From the NCBI RefSeq assembly GCF_012910905.1, contig NZ_WTVN01000008.1:1-64000 (forward strand): a DNA stretch of 64,000 nt, read 5' to 3'. Position numbers and translations under genes: made by a program. The notes under the pieces are model-generated. The model did not search any database, had not been told where the DNA came from, and was given only the letters and a program-made list of their open reading frames with translations. This document shows positions 21,364 to 31,322 of this stretch, piece after piece. Every line of letters begins with the position of its first letter. The stretch's first letter is position 1. Source of the stretch: Aromatoleum toluvorans. GTDB taxonomy: Bacteria; Pseudomonadota; Gammaproteobacteria; Burkholderiales; Rhodocyclaceae.

Positions 21364-22356
21364 TCACTCCAGGGTGAATCTCGCGACACTGACGCGTACG
21401 AAGGGCTTCAGGTCGTACGGTTTGCCGCGATAGTCGATCGACACCTGCTTTGCATTGCCGACGACGAGCGCAAAAGGCGGCTTGCCCTGCACCGTGCGCG
21501 TGGTGCCGGCGCCGTTGATGCCGGAATAGACGATGCCGCCGCGCGCGTCGCGCACCTCGATCCAGGACTCGCCCTCGAAGCGGAACACGATGTGCTCGAC
21601 ACCCTCGGCAGGCGGCGCTCCCGCGGGAACGGCCGCGGCGGCCTGGGGCATCGCCGTAGCCGTGGGCGGCGCGGCTTGCGCAACCGCGGGAGCCTCGGGG
21701 ACGGCGACCGTCGTGGGGGTTGCTGCGCTCGCGGCGCCAGCGGTGCCGGCGGGCACGGACTCGGGTGCCGTAGTCGCAGGGACCGGCTGCGACGGCACGA
21801 CGCCACTCGCGGCGAGCGCCGATTCCGACACCTGCCCCTGCGGAGCCGCGGCGGCACTGGTCACGGACGGCAGCTCCTGCGTCGCGGGTCCGACGACGTG
21901 TTCGGCGACCTCCGCTTGCTCGGCGGGCATGCGGAACCAATCGAAATACCAGCCAACCAGCACGGCGAGCAGCAATACGCCAGCGATCAGCCCGACGGGC
22001 ACCTGCATCGCGCGCTTTCCGCTGCCGCTGGGCATGACCCCCACGGCGTTCGACACCGGCGCGAGCTCGACCACACGTACCTTGACGTCGGCCTCGAAGG
22101 CTGCGAGCACCGTTGCCGGCTCGACGCCGAGATAGCGGGCGTAGTTGCGCAGGAAGCCGCGGGCGAAGGCCGCGCCGGGCAGGAGGTCGAGACGCCCCGC
22201 CTCCATCGCCTCGACCTGTCGGCTGGTCAGCTTGAGGGAGTGCGCCACGTCGCTCGCGGTTTCACCGCGGGCCTCGCGCAACTGGCGAAGTTGCGCGCCC
22301 ATCGCGGCAGCGTCGGAAATCGCCGCACCCTGCTGGTCCAGATGCACTTCTGTCAC
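21364..22356 (-). CDS. rodZ: Cell-shape protein RodZ-like
   Basis: The 330 residues have an N-terminal cytoplasmic helix-turn-helix (GAQLRQLREARGETASDVAHSLKLT, then FARGFLRNYARYLG), one membrane segment near 120-140, an Ala/Pro/Thr-rich linker and a C-terminal DUF4115 domain (GVEHIVFRFEGESWIEVRDARG). RodZ links MreB filaments to the membrane. The ATG overlaps the pilF stop by 4 nt. Confidence 0.88.
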   Translation of the reverse strand: MTEVHLDQQGAAISDAAAMGAQLRQLREARGETASDVAHSLKLTSRQVEAMEAGRLDLLPGAAFARGFLRNYARYLGVEPATVLAAFEADVKVRVVELAPVSNAVGVMPSGSGKRAMQVPVGLIAGVLLLAVLVGWYFDWFRMPAEQAEVAEHVVGPATQELPSVTSAAAAPQGQVSESALAASGVVPSQPVPATTAPESVPAGTAGAASAATPTTVAVPEAPAVAQAAPPTATAMPQAAAAVPAGAPPAEGVEHIVFRFEGESWIEVRDARGGIVYSGINGAGTTRTVQGKPPFALVVGNAKQVSIDYRGKPYDLKPFVRVSVARFTLE

Positions 22357-23153
22357 TCGTAATTTCCCTGGATCATCGACTGGTATTCGGGGCTGTCGGC
22401 AAAGCGGCCGCGCAGCTGAGCCGCATAGCTCGCTTCGGCGTCACGGTTGCCCAGACGGCGTGCGGTGCGCAGCCCCAGCCACACCGATTGTGGCGTCGGT
22501 TCGCCCTGCTGGTGCAGATCGACGAGCAGGGTGTTCGCGGTGCCGTAGGCGCCACGCCGGTACGCAATGCCGGCAAGCTGGTAGATCGCCGCGTGGTTCG
22601 CGGGGTCGAGCTGCACGGCGCGGCGGAATTCCTCTTCCGCCGCGGCGTCGTTGCCCTGGCGCAGATGGCACAGGCCGGCGTTCGTGTAGGGCCGCGTCGG
22701 CGTGCGGTAGTACGGATTGCGTGCCGAGGCGGAGAGCCGGGCCAGTCCGTCCTGCACGTTACCGGTGGTGCATTGGAACCAGCCGTAACTGTTGTTGAAT
22801 TCCGGGTCGTTCGGCGCGATTTCGAGCGCGCGCCCGAAATTCTCGCGCGCAAGGTTGGTGTCGTCGATCGCCATGTACACGAGGCCCATGAGGTGATAGG
22901 CCGGCGCGTAGTTGTACTGGCTCTGCAGCGCCACGCGCGCTTCGTCGAGCGCAACGGTGTAGTTGCCGAGTTGCAGGTAGGCCGCGCCCAGCTCGACGTG
23001 CACCTTGGCGGTCGCCTCGCCCTTGCCCGATACCGGCGTGTCCGCCACCGGACGATCCGCGAGCGGCGTACCCGCGGTGTTCATGGTGGCGTTGCAGCCG
23101 GCGAGTGCCAGCACGAACAACGGAAGCGACAGCGTCGCGAAGAGCCGGGTCAT
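22353..23153 (-). CDS. pilF: Type IV pilus biogenesis lipoprotein PilF (PilW)
   Basis: PilF is the outer-membrane TPR pilotin for the PilQ secretin. The 266 residues begin with a lipoprotein signal ([22 protein letters not shown]) and carry about six TPR repeats ([72 protein letters not shown]). The ATG overlaps the rlmN stop by 4 nt. It pairs with the pilU gene at 61 kb as evidence of type IV pili. Confidence 0.9.
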   Translation of the reverse strand: MTRLFATLSLPLFVLALAGCNATMNTAGTPLADRPVADTPVSGKGEATAKVHVELGAAYLQLGNYTVALDEARVALQSQYNYAPAYHLMGLVYMAIDDTNLARENFGRALEIAPNDPEFNNSYGWFQCTTGNVQDGLARLSASARNPYYRTPTRPYTNAGLCHLRQGNDAAAEEEFRRAVQLDPANHAAIYQLAGIAYRRGAYGTANTLLVDLHQQGEPTPQSVWLGLRTARRLGNRDAEASYAAQLRGRFADSPEYQSMIQGNYE

Positions 23154-24283
23154 GCACGATCCTCCATCGATTTGGTCAGGCGAACGGTGCGGCGCGTACG
23201 GTCCTGGACCTGCCCCGCCAACTGGCCGCAGGCGGCATTGACGTCGTCGCCGCGCGTCTTGCGGGTCGTCGTCACGATGCCCGCGTCGAGCAGGATACCG
23301 GCAAATCGGCGTATGCGTTCGGGCTGCGAGCGGCCGAAACCGGAGTTCGGGAACGGGTTGAACGGGATCAGGTTGAACTTGCACGGGACGTCGCGTACCA
23401 GCGCGACGAGCGCGCGCGCATGCGCGTCGGAGTCATTGACGCCGTCGAGCATGACGTATTCGAAGGTCACGAAATCGCGCGGGGCACGTTCCAGGTAGCG
23501 CCGGCAGGCTGCCATCAGTTCGCGCAGCGGGTACTTCTGGTTGATCGGCACAAGGCGGTCGCGCAGCGCGTCGTCGGGCGCATGCAGTGACACGGCGAGC
23601 GCGACCGGACATTCGTCGCGCAGGCGGTCCATGGCCGGCACGATGCCCGAGGTCGACACGGTGACGCGGCGGCGCGACAGGCCGTAGGCGTGGTCGTCGA
23701 GCATCAGGCGCAGCGCGGTGACGACGTTGTCGAAGTTCGCGAGCGGCTCGCCCATGCCCATCATCACGACGTTGCTGATGACGCGGCCGTTGTCGGGCTC
23801 GCCTTCGGCATCCTTGGCGCCGGCCGGCGTAGCGGTGCCGCCGAGCAGCTTATTCGCGAGCCACAGCTGGCCGATGATCTCGGCCGCCGTGAGGTTGCGG
23901 TTGAAGCCCTGCTTGCCGGTCGAGCAGAACGCACAGTCGAGCGCGCATCCGGCCTGCGACGAGATGCACAGGGTGCCGCGATTGGTCTCGGGGATGAACA
24001 CGGCCTCGACCGCGTTCGCGTTGCCCACGTCGAGCAGCCACTTGCGCGTGCCGTCTTCCGAGACGGTGTCACGAATGGCCTGCGGCGGACGGATGCACAC
24101 CTCCTGGGCAAGCTTCGCGCGCAGGCTCTTCGCGACGTCGGTCATGTTGTCGAAGTCGGTTTCGCCGAAACGGTGCATCCAGCGCATCACCTGGCGCGCG
24201 CGGAAGGGCTTCTCGCCGCGCGCTGCAAACCAGGCGACGAGACCATCGACGTCGAAATCGAGCAGATTGACCGGTGTTTCCAT
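23150..24283 (-). CDS. rlmN: Dual-specificity RNA methyltransferase RlmN
   Basis: RlmN is a radical SAM enzyme that makes m2A2503 in 23S rRNA and m2A37 in some tRNAs. The 377 residues show [41 protein letters not shown] with the CxxxCxxC cluster motif, [11 protein letters not shown] and the catalytic C-terminal Cys in AACGQL. Order ndk-rlmN-pilF-rodZ-ispG-hisS is conserved. Confidence 0.96.
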   Translation of the reverse strand: METPVNLLDFDVDGLVAWFAARGEKPFRARQVMRWMHRFGETDFDNMTDVAKSLRAKLAQEVCIRPPQAIRDTVSEDGTRKWLLDVGNANAVEAVFIPETNRGTLCISSQAGCALDCAFCSTGKQGFNRNLTAAEIIGQLWLANKLLGGTATPAGAKDAEGEPDNGRVISNVVMMGMGEPLANFDNVVTALRLMLDDHAYGLSRRRVTVSTSGIVPAMDRLRDECPVALAVSLHAPDDALRDRLVPINQKYPLRELMAACRRYLERAPRDFVTFEYVMLDGVNDSDAHARALVALVRDVPCKFNLIPFNPFPNSGFGRSQPERIRRFAGILLDAGIVTTTRKTRGDDVNAACGQLAGQVQDRTRRTVRLTKSMEDRA

Positions 24284-24311
24284 GTGTTTCCTGTGCCGCC
24301 CTCAAAATGCA

Positions 24312-24346
24312 ATCGGCCCGCGACGCACGGAAGTGCGCGGGCCGAT
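24312..24346 (-). terminator. Hairpin after ndk
   Basis: ATCGGCCCGCG and CGCGGGCCGAT pair around a 13-nt loop, 24 nt past the ndk stop. A weak TTTT follows on the minus strand. It may only partly stop read-through into rlmN. Confidence 0.55.
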
Positions 24347-24369
24347 GCGCGGGCGCAGCCCTGAGAGGC

Positions 24370-24795
24370 TTAGCGGGCGTAAACGTTCATTCCCGGGAAG
24401 AAGAACGCGACTTCGACCGCGGCGGTTTCCGGAGCATCCGAACCGTGGACAGCGTTTGCGTCGATGGAATCCGCAAAATCGGCGCGGATGGTGCCCGGCG
24501 CAGCCTTCTTCGGATCGGTGGCGCCCATCAGGTCACGGTTCTTGGCGATGGCGTTCTCGCCTTCCAGGACCTGGATCATCACCGGACCGGAGACCATGAA
24601 GGACACCAGATCCTTGAAGAAGGGGCGCTCCTTGTGCACGGCGTAGAACTGGCCGGCCTCGCGCTCGGACAGATGCACCATCTTCGAGGCGACGATCTTC
24701 AGCCCCGCATCCTCGAAGCGCTGGTAGATCTTGCCGATCACGTTCTTGGCGACGGCGTCGGGCTTGATGATGGACAGGGTGCGTTCGATAGCCAT
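24370..24795 (-). CDS. ndk: Nucleoside diphosphate kinase
   Basis: Ndk moves phosphate between nucleoside di- and triphosphates. The 141 residues show the N-terminal [14 protein letters not shown] and the active-site loop [12 protein letters not shown] with the catalytic His. The length is standard. The 198-nt stretch upstream to the pit gene holds no gene I can support. Confidence 0.97.
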   Translation of the reverse strand: MAIERTLSIIKPDAVAKNVIGKIYQRFEDAGLKIVASKMVHLSEREAGQFYAVHKERPFFKDLVSFMVSGPVMIQVLEGENAIAKNRDLMGATDPKKAAPGTIRADFADSIDANAVHGSDAPETAAVEVAFFFPGMNVYAR

Positions 24796-24993
24796 TTGAA
24801 AAAACTCCGGTTTGAATCGGTCAGCGAAAAAAGGGGCGGAATACGCGTAGCTCGCGATTCTAGCAGTTTTTCGTGACGGACTCCCAGCGAAGCACGGCGG
24901 GAAGGCCTCCGCCCCCGGCCGGGGACTCCACGGACGAGGGGCGGATTTCGGAGCTGGCGGGGTCGCGCGTACGCGCCCGGCCGACGCACCTCG

Positions 24994-26001
24994 TCAGAGG
25001 ATCATGCGGCCGACGTACCAGGCGCCACCGGCGATGAGCGCGCTGCACGGAATGGTGAGGATCCACGCCCAGACGATGCTGCCGGCCACCCCCCAGCGCA
25101 CGGCCGAGACCTTGCGCGAGGAGCCGACGCCGACGATGGCGCCGGTGATGGTGTGGGTGGTCGATACGGGGATGCCCAGCGCGGTGGCGAGGAACAGCGT
25201 CATCGCGCCTCCCGTCTCGGCACAGAAGCCACCCACCGGCTTGAGCTTGGTGATGCGCTGCCCCATGGTCTTGACGATGCGCCAGCCCCCGAACATCGTG
25301 CCGAGGCCGATGGCGAGGTAGCACGTGACGATCACCCAGGTCGGCACCGGGTCCGTGCTCTGGCTGATGCCCGCGGCGATCAGGAGCATCCAGATGATGC
25401 CGATGGTCTTCTGCGCGTCGTTGCCGCCGTGGCCCAGGCTGTAGAGCGAGGCCGACAGGAGCTGCAGGCGGCGGAACCACTTGTCGACCTTGCGCTGCGA
25501 GGTGCGGAAGCAGACCCAGGACACCGTCACCATCAGGATCGATCCGAGCAGGAAGCCCAGCAGCGGCGACACGAGGATGAAGGCGACGGTCTTGATCAGG
25601 CCGGCCGCGAGCAGCGAACCGAAGCCGCCCTTGGCGACCGCGGCGCCGACGAGGCCGCCGATCAGCGCGTGCGAGGAGCTCGACGGGATGCCGTAATACC
25701 AGGTGATCACGTTCCACGCGATCGCGCCGACGAGGGCGCCGAACACGACGACGTGGTCGACGACCGCCGGGTCGATGGTGCCCTTGCCGATGGTGGTCGC
25801 GACCTTCAGCTGGAAGATAAAGATCGCGACGATGTTGAAGAAAGCCGCGAACGCGACCGCATGCTGCGGCTTGAGCACGCCGGTCGAGACGACCGTCGCG
25901 ATCGAGTTCGCCGCATCGTGGAAGCCGTTCATGAAGTCGAACAGCAGGGCCAGCACCACGAGGAACATCACCGTGGCGAGCCCGATCTCCATAGTTGCCA
26001 T
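24994..26001 (-). CDS. pit: Low-affinity inorganic phosphate transporter (Pit family)
   Basis: The 335-residue protein has about ten membrane segments and the duplicated PiT signature: DFMNGFHDAANSIATVV near the N-terminus and SLGHGGNDAQKTIGIIW in the second half, plus GIPSSSSHALIGG and GIPVSTTHTITGAI. It couples phosphate (or metal-phosphate) uptake to ions. The DUF47 gene lies 24 nt upstream in the same operon. Confidence 0.92.
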   Translation of the reverse strand: MATMEIGLATVMFLVVLALLFDFMNGFHDAANSIATVVSTGVLKPQHAVAFAAFFNIVAIFIFQLKVATTIGKGTIDPAVVDHVVVFGALVGAIAWNVITWYYGIPSSSSHALIGGLVGAAVAKGGFGSLLAAGLIKTVAFILVSPLLGFLLGSILMVTVSWVCFRTSQRKVDKWFRRLQLLSASLYSLGHGGNDAQKTIGIIWMLLIAAGISQSTDPVPTWVIVTCYLAIGLGTMFGGWRIVKTMGQRITKLKPVGGFCAETGGAMTLFLATALGIPVSTTHTITGAIVGVGSSRKVSAVRWGVAGSIVWAWILTIPCSALIAGGAWYVGRMIL

Positions 26002-26025
26002 GTTGTTTTTCCGGGAGATCGCGGG

Positions 26026-26664
26026 TCAGGAGTTTTCGAGCACGACGGACTCGAGAATCTTGGCGACGTCCTTGCAGCGGTCGGTGACCGATTCGAGCAG
26101 CTCGTACACGCCCTTCATCTTCAGCACCACGCGCACGTCGGGCTCCTCGCGGAAGAGCTGCGACAGCGCCTTGCGCAGCACGCGGTCGGCATCGGATTCG
26201 AAACCGTCGATCTCGTGGCAGATGCGCAGGATCTCGCGGCCGTTGTCCATGTTCGACAGCAGCACGACCGCGGCGCGCACGCTCTCGGCGCAGGAGAGCG
26301 AGAGCTCGGCGATGCGCTGGGCTTCCTCGGTGACTTCCACGATGTCGTACAGCGAGACCGTTTCGGCGACGTCCTGGATCGTGTCGAGCACGTCGTCCAT
26401 GTGCGAGATCAGCTGGTGGATCTCGTCGCGGTCGAGCGGCGTGATGAACGTGGAGTGCATCAGCGCCATGACGTCGTGGTTCAGCTTGTCCGCGCGGGTC
26501 TCGATCTCGTCGATGTCGGCGGTGGCCTTGGCCGCTGCCGTCACGTCCTTTCCGACCGCCTTCATCAGCACGACCAAGGCGTTCGCGCCGGCCACGATCT
26601 CGTCTGCGTGGGAGTTGAAAAGGGTGAAGAACTGTCCCTCACGGGGCATGAAGCGGGAGAACAT
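26026..26664 (-). CDS. DUF47 (PhoU-like) partner of the phosphate transporter
   Basis: The 212 residues form a predicted all-helical PhoU-like protein (MFSRFMPREGQFFTLFNSHADEIVAGA, then MHSTFITPLDRDEIHQLISHMDDVLDTI). DUF47 proteins are encoded with Pit-type transporters and are thought to tune them. It is the first gene of the pair. No clear Pho box was found in the 137 nt upstream. Confidence 0.88.
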   Translation of the reverse strand: MFSRFMPREGQFFTLFNSHADEIVAGANALVVLMKAVGKDVTAAAKATADIDEIETRADKLNHDVMALMHSTFITPLDRDEIHQLISHMDDVLDTIQDVAETVSLYDIVEVTEEAQRIAELSLSCAESVRAAVVLLSNMDNGREILRICHEIDGFESDADRVLRKALSQLFREEPDVRVVLKMKGVYELLESVTDRCKDVAKILESVVLENS

Positions 26665-26801
26665 GGGATTGTTTTGCCGGGTGGCCTTATGAAGTCAGGC
26701 GCGATTTTACCAGCGGAAACAATCCTGTAATGTTCTGCGCTCAAATTCGGCAGGAAAACGTTCCTCCCGCGCAACATCCCCGGCCGGACACACGGCGAAA
26801 A

Positions 26802-27308
26802 CTACATGCGCAAACCAAAGGCCTTGCGGATCGCCTCGACGGTTTCAGGGCTGTCCCATTCCTTGGCGCCGAACACCTTGTGCAGCACCTTTCCGTCGGC
26901 ATCGACCAGCACGGTGAGCGGGATGCGGTTGGCGCCGAGCATGTTCTCGAGCGCGAGCTGGCGGTCGATGAAGTGCGGGAAGCTCGTCTTCGCCTGGGTC
27001 AGGAAGGCCTGTGCGCGCTCGGGGTAGTCGTCGATCGAGATCCCGATCACGTTGAACTGCTTGCCGTAGCGCTTCGACAGGCGCTCCAGCGAACCCATCT
27101 CGGCGAGGCAGGGCGGGCAGTAGCTCGCCCACACGTTGATGATCAGCGGCTTGCCGCGAAAGTCGCCAAGCAGGCGCGAACCGGCGCCAAGCCCCTGCAT
27201 CGGCATCTCGCGCAGGGTGCCGCCTTCGGGCACTTCTCCGGGCGTGGCGAACGCGGGGGCAGCAAAGGCGGCAAGGCAGAGGGCGAGGAAAACAAGGGAT
27301 TTCTTCAT
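26802..27308 (-). CDS. Periplasmic TlpA-like thioredoxin
   Basis: A 168-residue protein with a Sec signal (MKKSLVFLALCLAAFAAPAFA) and a thioredoxin fold: INVWASYCPPCLAEM carries the redox CPPC, and RIPLTVLVDADGKV carries the cis-Pro. Proteins of this type reduce disulfides or help cytochrome c maturation in the periplasm. ATG 27308 is the only start that gives a signal peptide. Confidence 0.88.
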   Translation of the reverse strand: MKKSLVFLALCLAAFAAPAFATPGEVPEGGTLREMPMQGLGAGSRLLGDFRGKPLIINVWASYCPPCLAEMGSLERLSKRYGKQFNVIGISIDDYPERAQAFLTQAKTSFPHFIDRQLALENMLGANRIPLTVLVDADGKVLHKVFGAKEWDSPETVEAIRKAFGLRM

Positions 27309-27418
27309 CGTGGCAAACCGGACGGAAACGCAGCGCCGAAGGCTGCGAAAAGTGCGAGCATAGCAGGCGCAGCCGGGACGCAGGGTTCCGCTGGCAAGCA
27401 TGCGGCGTCCACAGGGCG

Positions 27419-30298
27419 CTACTGCGTCGCCGCGTCCGGCGCCGGCAGCTCCGTCGACAGCGCCCCCAGCAGATCCGCAAGCGCGCGCGCGGCACGGGCA
27501 CGAGCCTCGTCGAGCACGGCCGGCGACACCCCCTCGCGAAGGCACCGCTCGAGTTCCGCCGCGGCTTCCTGAATGGCCACGGCCCCGATCTGCCCGGCGA
27601 GCCCTTTCAGCGAGTGCGCGAGCCGCTCGGCCGCAGCATGGTCGCCGGCGACGATGGCCGCATCCAGACGCAACGTGAAATCGCCGTAACCGGCGACGAA
27701 CTTGCGCAGCAGCGAGAGGTAGAAATCCTCCTTCCCCATCAGGCGCCGCACGCCGAGATCGGGATCGAGGCCGGGAACCTGCCCGAGCCGCGCCAGGACT
27801 GCGCCCGGAGCGGCGGCCGATCCGCGGGGCGTGCCTGCCGTCACGGCATTCCCCTGCGGCGTAATCCAGCGCACCAGCGCCGCCCACAGCCGCTCGGGGT
27901 CGATGGGTTTGGCGATGTGATCGTTCATCCCCGCCGCAATGCACCGGTCACGGTCGCCCGCCATCGCATTGGCGGTCATCGCGACGATGGGCAGGGCGGC
28001 GCCGGCAGGCATCCTGCGGATCTCGCGCGTCGCGGCCACGCCGTCCATCACCGGCATCTGCATGTCCATCAGGACGAGATCGTAGCCGCCCTGCTGCACG
28101 CATCGCACCGCTTCCGCGCCGTTCGAGGCGATGTCGACGCGAAAGCCCGCAGCGCGGAGGAGCTCGCTCGCGACTTCCTGGTTGAGATCATTGTCCTCGA
28201 CGAGCAGCAGGCGGGCTCCGCGGATGGCGGCGAGATCGGCCGGGGTTTCGCCAGCGGCAGCCGGCGGCCGGGCGGGGCGTCGGGCACCGTCGAGCAGACG
28301 GATCGCGGTGTCGAACAGCGCCGATGCGGTGACCGGCTTCAGCAGCACGTCATCGACGCAGCCCCCCACGGCGGTGCGCGCGACGTCCTCGCGCCCGTAC
28401 GCCGTGACGACGATGCGCACGGGCAGCCGCGACAGGCCCAGTTCACCGATCGCACGCGCGGCGGCCACGCCGTCGAGCCCGGGCATCTGCCAGTCGAGGA
28501 GGACGATGTCGTAGGGCTCGCCGCCGCGCGCCGCACGCTCGACTGCGGCAACGGCCGTCTGCCCGCAATCGACCGCGTGCACGTGAAAAGTCATGCCGCG
28601 CATCATCTCGGCGAGCACCTCGCGCGAGCTGCGGTTGTCGTCGGCAACCAGGGCGCGCAGCCCGCGCAGGTCCGGGGCCGGCATGAGCAGATGGCCCTCG
28701 CTGCGGCCGATGCCGAGGCGGCAGGTGAACCAGAAGGTGGAGCCGGCACCGGGCCGGCTGTCGACGCCGACGCTGCCGCCCATCATGCGGGCGAGCCGTT
28801 TGTTGATCGCGAGCCCCAGTCCGGTGCCGCCGTACTTGCGCGTCGTCGACGTATCCGCCTGCTCGAAGCTGCGGAACAGACGGTCGCGCAGCTCGTCGTC
28901 GATGCCGATGCCGGTGTCGCGCACCTCGAAGCGCAGGATGACGTCGCCCTCCTCGACCTGCTCGCGCCGGATGCGCATGACGATCTCGCCCCGGTCGGTG
29001 AACTTGACCGCGTTGTTGGCGTAGTTGAGCAGGATCTGGCTGATGCGCAGGGGATCGCCGACCAGCCGCCCGGGCACGTCCGCCGCCACGTCGATGACCA
29101 GTTCGAGCCCCTTCGCATTGGTCTTCTCGACGATCTGGGCGCCGACGTCCGCGACCGTCTTCTCGAGGTCGAAATCGATGCGCTCGATGACCAGCTTGCC
29201 GGCCTCGATCTTGGAGAAATCGAGCACGTCGTTGATGATGCCGAGCAGGTGCTGGCTCGATGCCCGGATCTTCTCCAGGTAGTCGCGCTGGCGCGCATCG
29301 AGCTGCGTGCGCAGGGCAAGATAGGTCATGCCGATGATGGCATTCATCGGCGTGCGGATCTCGTGGCTCATGTTGGCGAGGAAATCCGACTTGATGCGCG
29401 CGGCGTCCTCGGCGAGCGCGCGGGCGCTCTCCATCCGCTCGATCGCATCACGCTCGGCGGAGATGTCGTCGATCACCCACACGGAGCCCTTGGCGCGGTC
29501 CGCCGGATCCACTGCGGTGCCGGTCAGCCGTGCCCAGAACAGCGTGCCGTCGCGCCGCATGAGCTGCTGCTCGCGCCGGTGTGATTCGCCGCGCCAGATC
29601 GCGGCATACACCGGGTCGCCGCCCGCCGCGTGCGCTGCCTCGTCGGGATACCAGACAACAGTGCGCTGGCCGACGAGCCCACCCGACGGCCAACCGAACA
29701 TCTCGTGCAGACGCCGGTTGCAGCGGACCAGCACGCGCTCCTTGATCAGCGCGATACCCGAGGTGGCCGTATCGAGGATCGCCTGCTGCTCGGCGTTGGC
29801 TTCGCGCAGCGAGGCGCTGACCGCGGCCAGTTCGGCCGTACGCTCGGCAACGAGGGCTTCCAGCCGCTCGCGGTACTGCGCCAGTTCCCGCTGCGCCTGT
29901 TTCTGCGCGGTGACGTCGGTAAGCACCGAATGCAGCAGCGCGCGCTCGCCATCGCGGATCACGGTGACGAGGACATCCACCGCGACGAGCGTGCCGTCGC
30001 CGCGCAGGTGCTCCCACTCGAAGCGCCCCCCGCCGTCGGCCAGCGCCCGGCGTGACATCTCCTCGGTCCGCGCAGCCGAAGACGCACCGTCGGCCTGGAA
30101 GGGCGGCGAGATATCGGCGGGGCTGCGACCGAGGAGCCGGTCGAGGCTGTCGACGCGCAGGAGTTCCAGTGCCGCGCGGTTGGCAGCGACGAAGCGGCCG
30201 TTCTCGATGAGCACGATCGCATGACGTGCGTCCTCGAACAGCATGCGAAAACGCGCCTCGTCGGCGGGGGAGCGCACTTCAATGCGGCCGTTTTTCAT
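27419..30298 (-). CDS. Hybrid sensor histidine kinase, PAS-PAS-HisKA-HATPase-REC-REC-HPt
   Basis: A 959-residue hybrid kinase with no obvious membrane segment, so probably cytosolic. Order: PAS (about 15-130), coiled coil (130-170), PAS (170-285), HisKA with SHEIRTPMN (phospho-His312), HATPase with the N-box NYANNAVKF, DTGIGI and GGTGLGL, receiver 1 (Asp602 in LLDWQMPG), receiver 2 (Asp745 in LMDMQMPV) and HPt (His895 in AHSLKGLAG). This is a full phosphorelay in one chain. No dedicated output regulator lies next to it. AGGAG precedes ATG 30298. Confidence 0.93.
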   Translation of the reverse strand: MKNGRIEVRSPADEARFRMLFEDARHAIVLIENGRFVAANRAALELLRVDSLDRLLGRSPADISPPFQADGASSAARTEEMSRRALADGGGRFEWEHLRGDGTLVAVDVLVTVIRDGERALLHSVLTDVTAQKQAQRELAQYRERLEALVAERTAELAAVSASLREANAEQQAILDTATSGIALIKERVLVRCNRRLHEMFGWPSGGLVGQRTVVWYPDEAAHAAGGDPVYAAIWRGESHRREQQLMRRDGTLFWARLTGTAVDPADRAKGSVWVIDDISAERDAIERMESARALAEDAARIKSDFLANMSHEIRTPMNAIIGMTYLALRTQLDARQRDYLEKIRASSQHLLGIINDVLDFSKIEAGKLVIERIDFDLEKTVADVGAQIVEKTNAKGLELVIDVAADVPGRLVGDPLRISQILLNYANNAVKFTDRGEIVMRIRREQVEEGDVILRFEVRDTGIGIDDELRDRLFRSFEQADTSTTRKYGGTGLGLAINKRLARMMGGSVGVDSRPGAGSTFWFTCRLGIGRSEGHLLMPAPDLRGLRALVADDNRSSREVLAEMMRGMTFHVHAVDCGQTAVAAVERAARGGEPYDIVLLDWQMPGLDGVAAARAIGELGLSRLPVRIVVTAYGREDVARTAVGGCVDDVLLKPVTASALFDTAIRLLDGARRPARPPAAAGETPADLAAIRGARLLLVEDNDLNQEVASELLRAAGFRVDIASNGAEAVRCVQQGGYDLVLMDMQMPVMDGVAATREIRRMPAGAALPIVAMTANAMAGDRDRCIAAGMNDHIAKPIDPERLWAALVRWITPQGNAVTAGTPRGSAAAPGAVLARLGQVPGLDPDLGVRRLMGKEDFYLSLLRKFVAGYGDFTLRLDAAIVAGDHAAAERLAHSLKGLAGQIGAVAIQEAAAELERCLREGVSPAVLDEARARAARALADLLGALSTELPAPDAATQ

Positions 30299-30592
30299 CT
30301 GCCGGCTCCTGTCGGGGACTGCCGAATGGCACCCGCAAGACGAACATTTGCACTCCTCGTCTCCTGAATTCGACGTTCATCGACGCATGCGCCGAAGGGC
30401 CGGGCAATTCCGAAGTGCATACTGGCGGGCAGCCTGGGAATCGGCGCACGGCTCCAGTCGGAGGTCATCATACCGCGCTCGGCCCTGTTCGCTGTACGGG
30501 ACTGTCACCCGGAGCGGCTTGCGCCGCGGCCGCAGCGGAACTCGCTCGCACACGCGCCCTCGAAATCTGCAAAATCCCGATCGGAGACAACC

Positions 30593-31255
30593 ATGGATCC
30601 AATTGCGGCGAAGCGCAACCCGATGCGTCGCCAGGTCACCCGCTGGCTCGCCAGCCTGCCGCTGCTGTCGCTTTCGGCGGGTCTTCTCGTGCCGCTCGTC
30701 GGCCACGCGGCAACGCTGCGGCCGACGCCAACCGACGACTTGGGCCCCTTCTACCCGCTCGACTGGGACGGTGACATCGACGGCGACCTGACACGGCTCA
30801 CCGGTTCGGGCAAGCTCGCCACCACCGGCCAACGCCTGCGCCTCGGCGGCGTCCTGCGCGACACCAACGGCCGCCCCATCGTCGACGCGGCGGTCGAAAT
30901 CTGGCAGGCCGACGCGAAGGGGCGCTACCGCCATCCCGGCGTCAATCCGTCCACCCGCGACCCGGCGTTCCAAGGCTATGGCCGCGTGATGACCGACGCG
31001 GAAGGCCGCTACGACTTCCTGACCATCATGCCCGGAAACTATGGCTCGCGACCGCCACACGTGCATTTCCGCATCGCTCAGCCGGGACGCCCGGAATTCG
31101 TCACGCAGATGTATTTCCGCGGCAACAACCGCGAAGGCAACGGCTACGCGCCGCCCGAACGCGAGGCGCTGACGGTCGATGCCGTCGCCGATCGCGCGAC
31201 CGCCTCAGGCGGCGCACTGGCCGCCCGCTTCGATCTGGTGCTTGCAGCGCGCTGA
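30593..31255 (+). CDS. Exported intradiol-ring-cleavage dioxygenase-like protein
   Basis: The 220 residues start with a signal-like region (RRQVTRWLASLPLLSLSAGLLVPLVGHAA) and continue with the PcaH/CatA-type beta-sandwich: LRLGGVLRDTNGRPIVDAAVEIWQADAKGRYRHP, then PGNYGSRPPHVHFRI and TQMYF. The two Tyr and two His that bind ferric iron in this family are all present (Tyr in GRYRHP and GNYGSR; His in PHVHF). Export distinguishes it from catabolic protocatechuate dioxygenases. GGAG precedes ATG 30593. The 294 nt upstream, between divergent genes, shows no clear promoter. Confidence 0.85.
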   Translation: MDPIAAKRNPMRRQVTRWLASLPLLSLSAGLLVPLVGHAATLRPTPTDDLGPFYPLDWDGDIDGDLTRLTGSGKLATTGQRLRLGGVLRDTNGRPIVDAAVEIWQADAKGRYRHPGVNPSTRDPAFQGYGRVMTDAEGRYDFLTIMPGNYGSRPPHVHFRIAQPGRPEFVTQMYFRGNNREGNGYAPPEREALTVDAVADRATASGGALAARFDLVLAAR

Positions 31256-31272
31256 AGGCGCCGCACGCAAAA

Positions 31273-31299
31273 AAAAGCGCCGGACTCGCCGGCGCTTTT
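31273..31299. terminator. Bidirectional terminator between the dioxygenase-like gene and sucD
   Basis: AAAAGCGCCGG and CCGGCGCTTTT pair around ACTCG. A-runs and T-runs on both sides let it work for both converging genes. Confidence 0.9.
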
Positions 31300-31322
31300 C
31301 GGTGCAGCGAAAGGAACGACGC

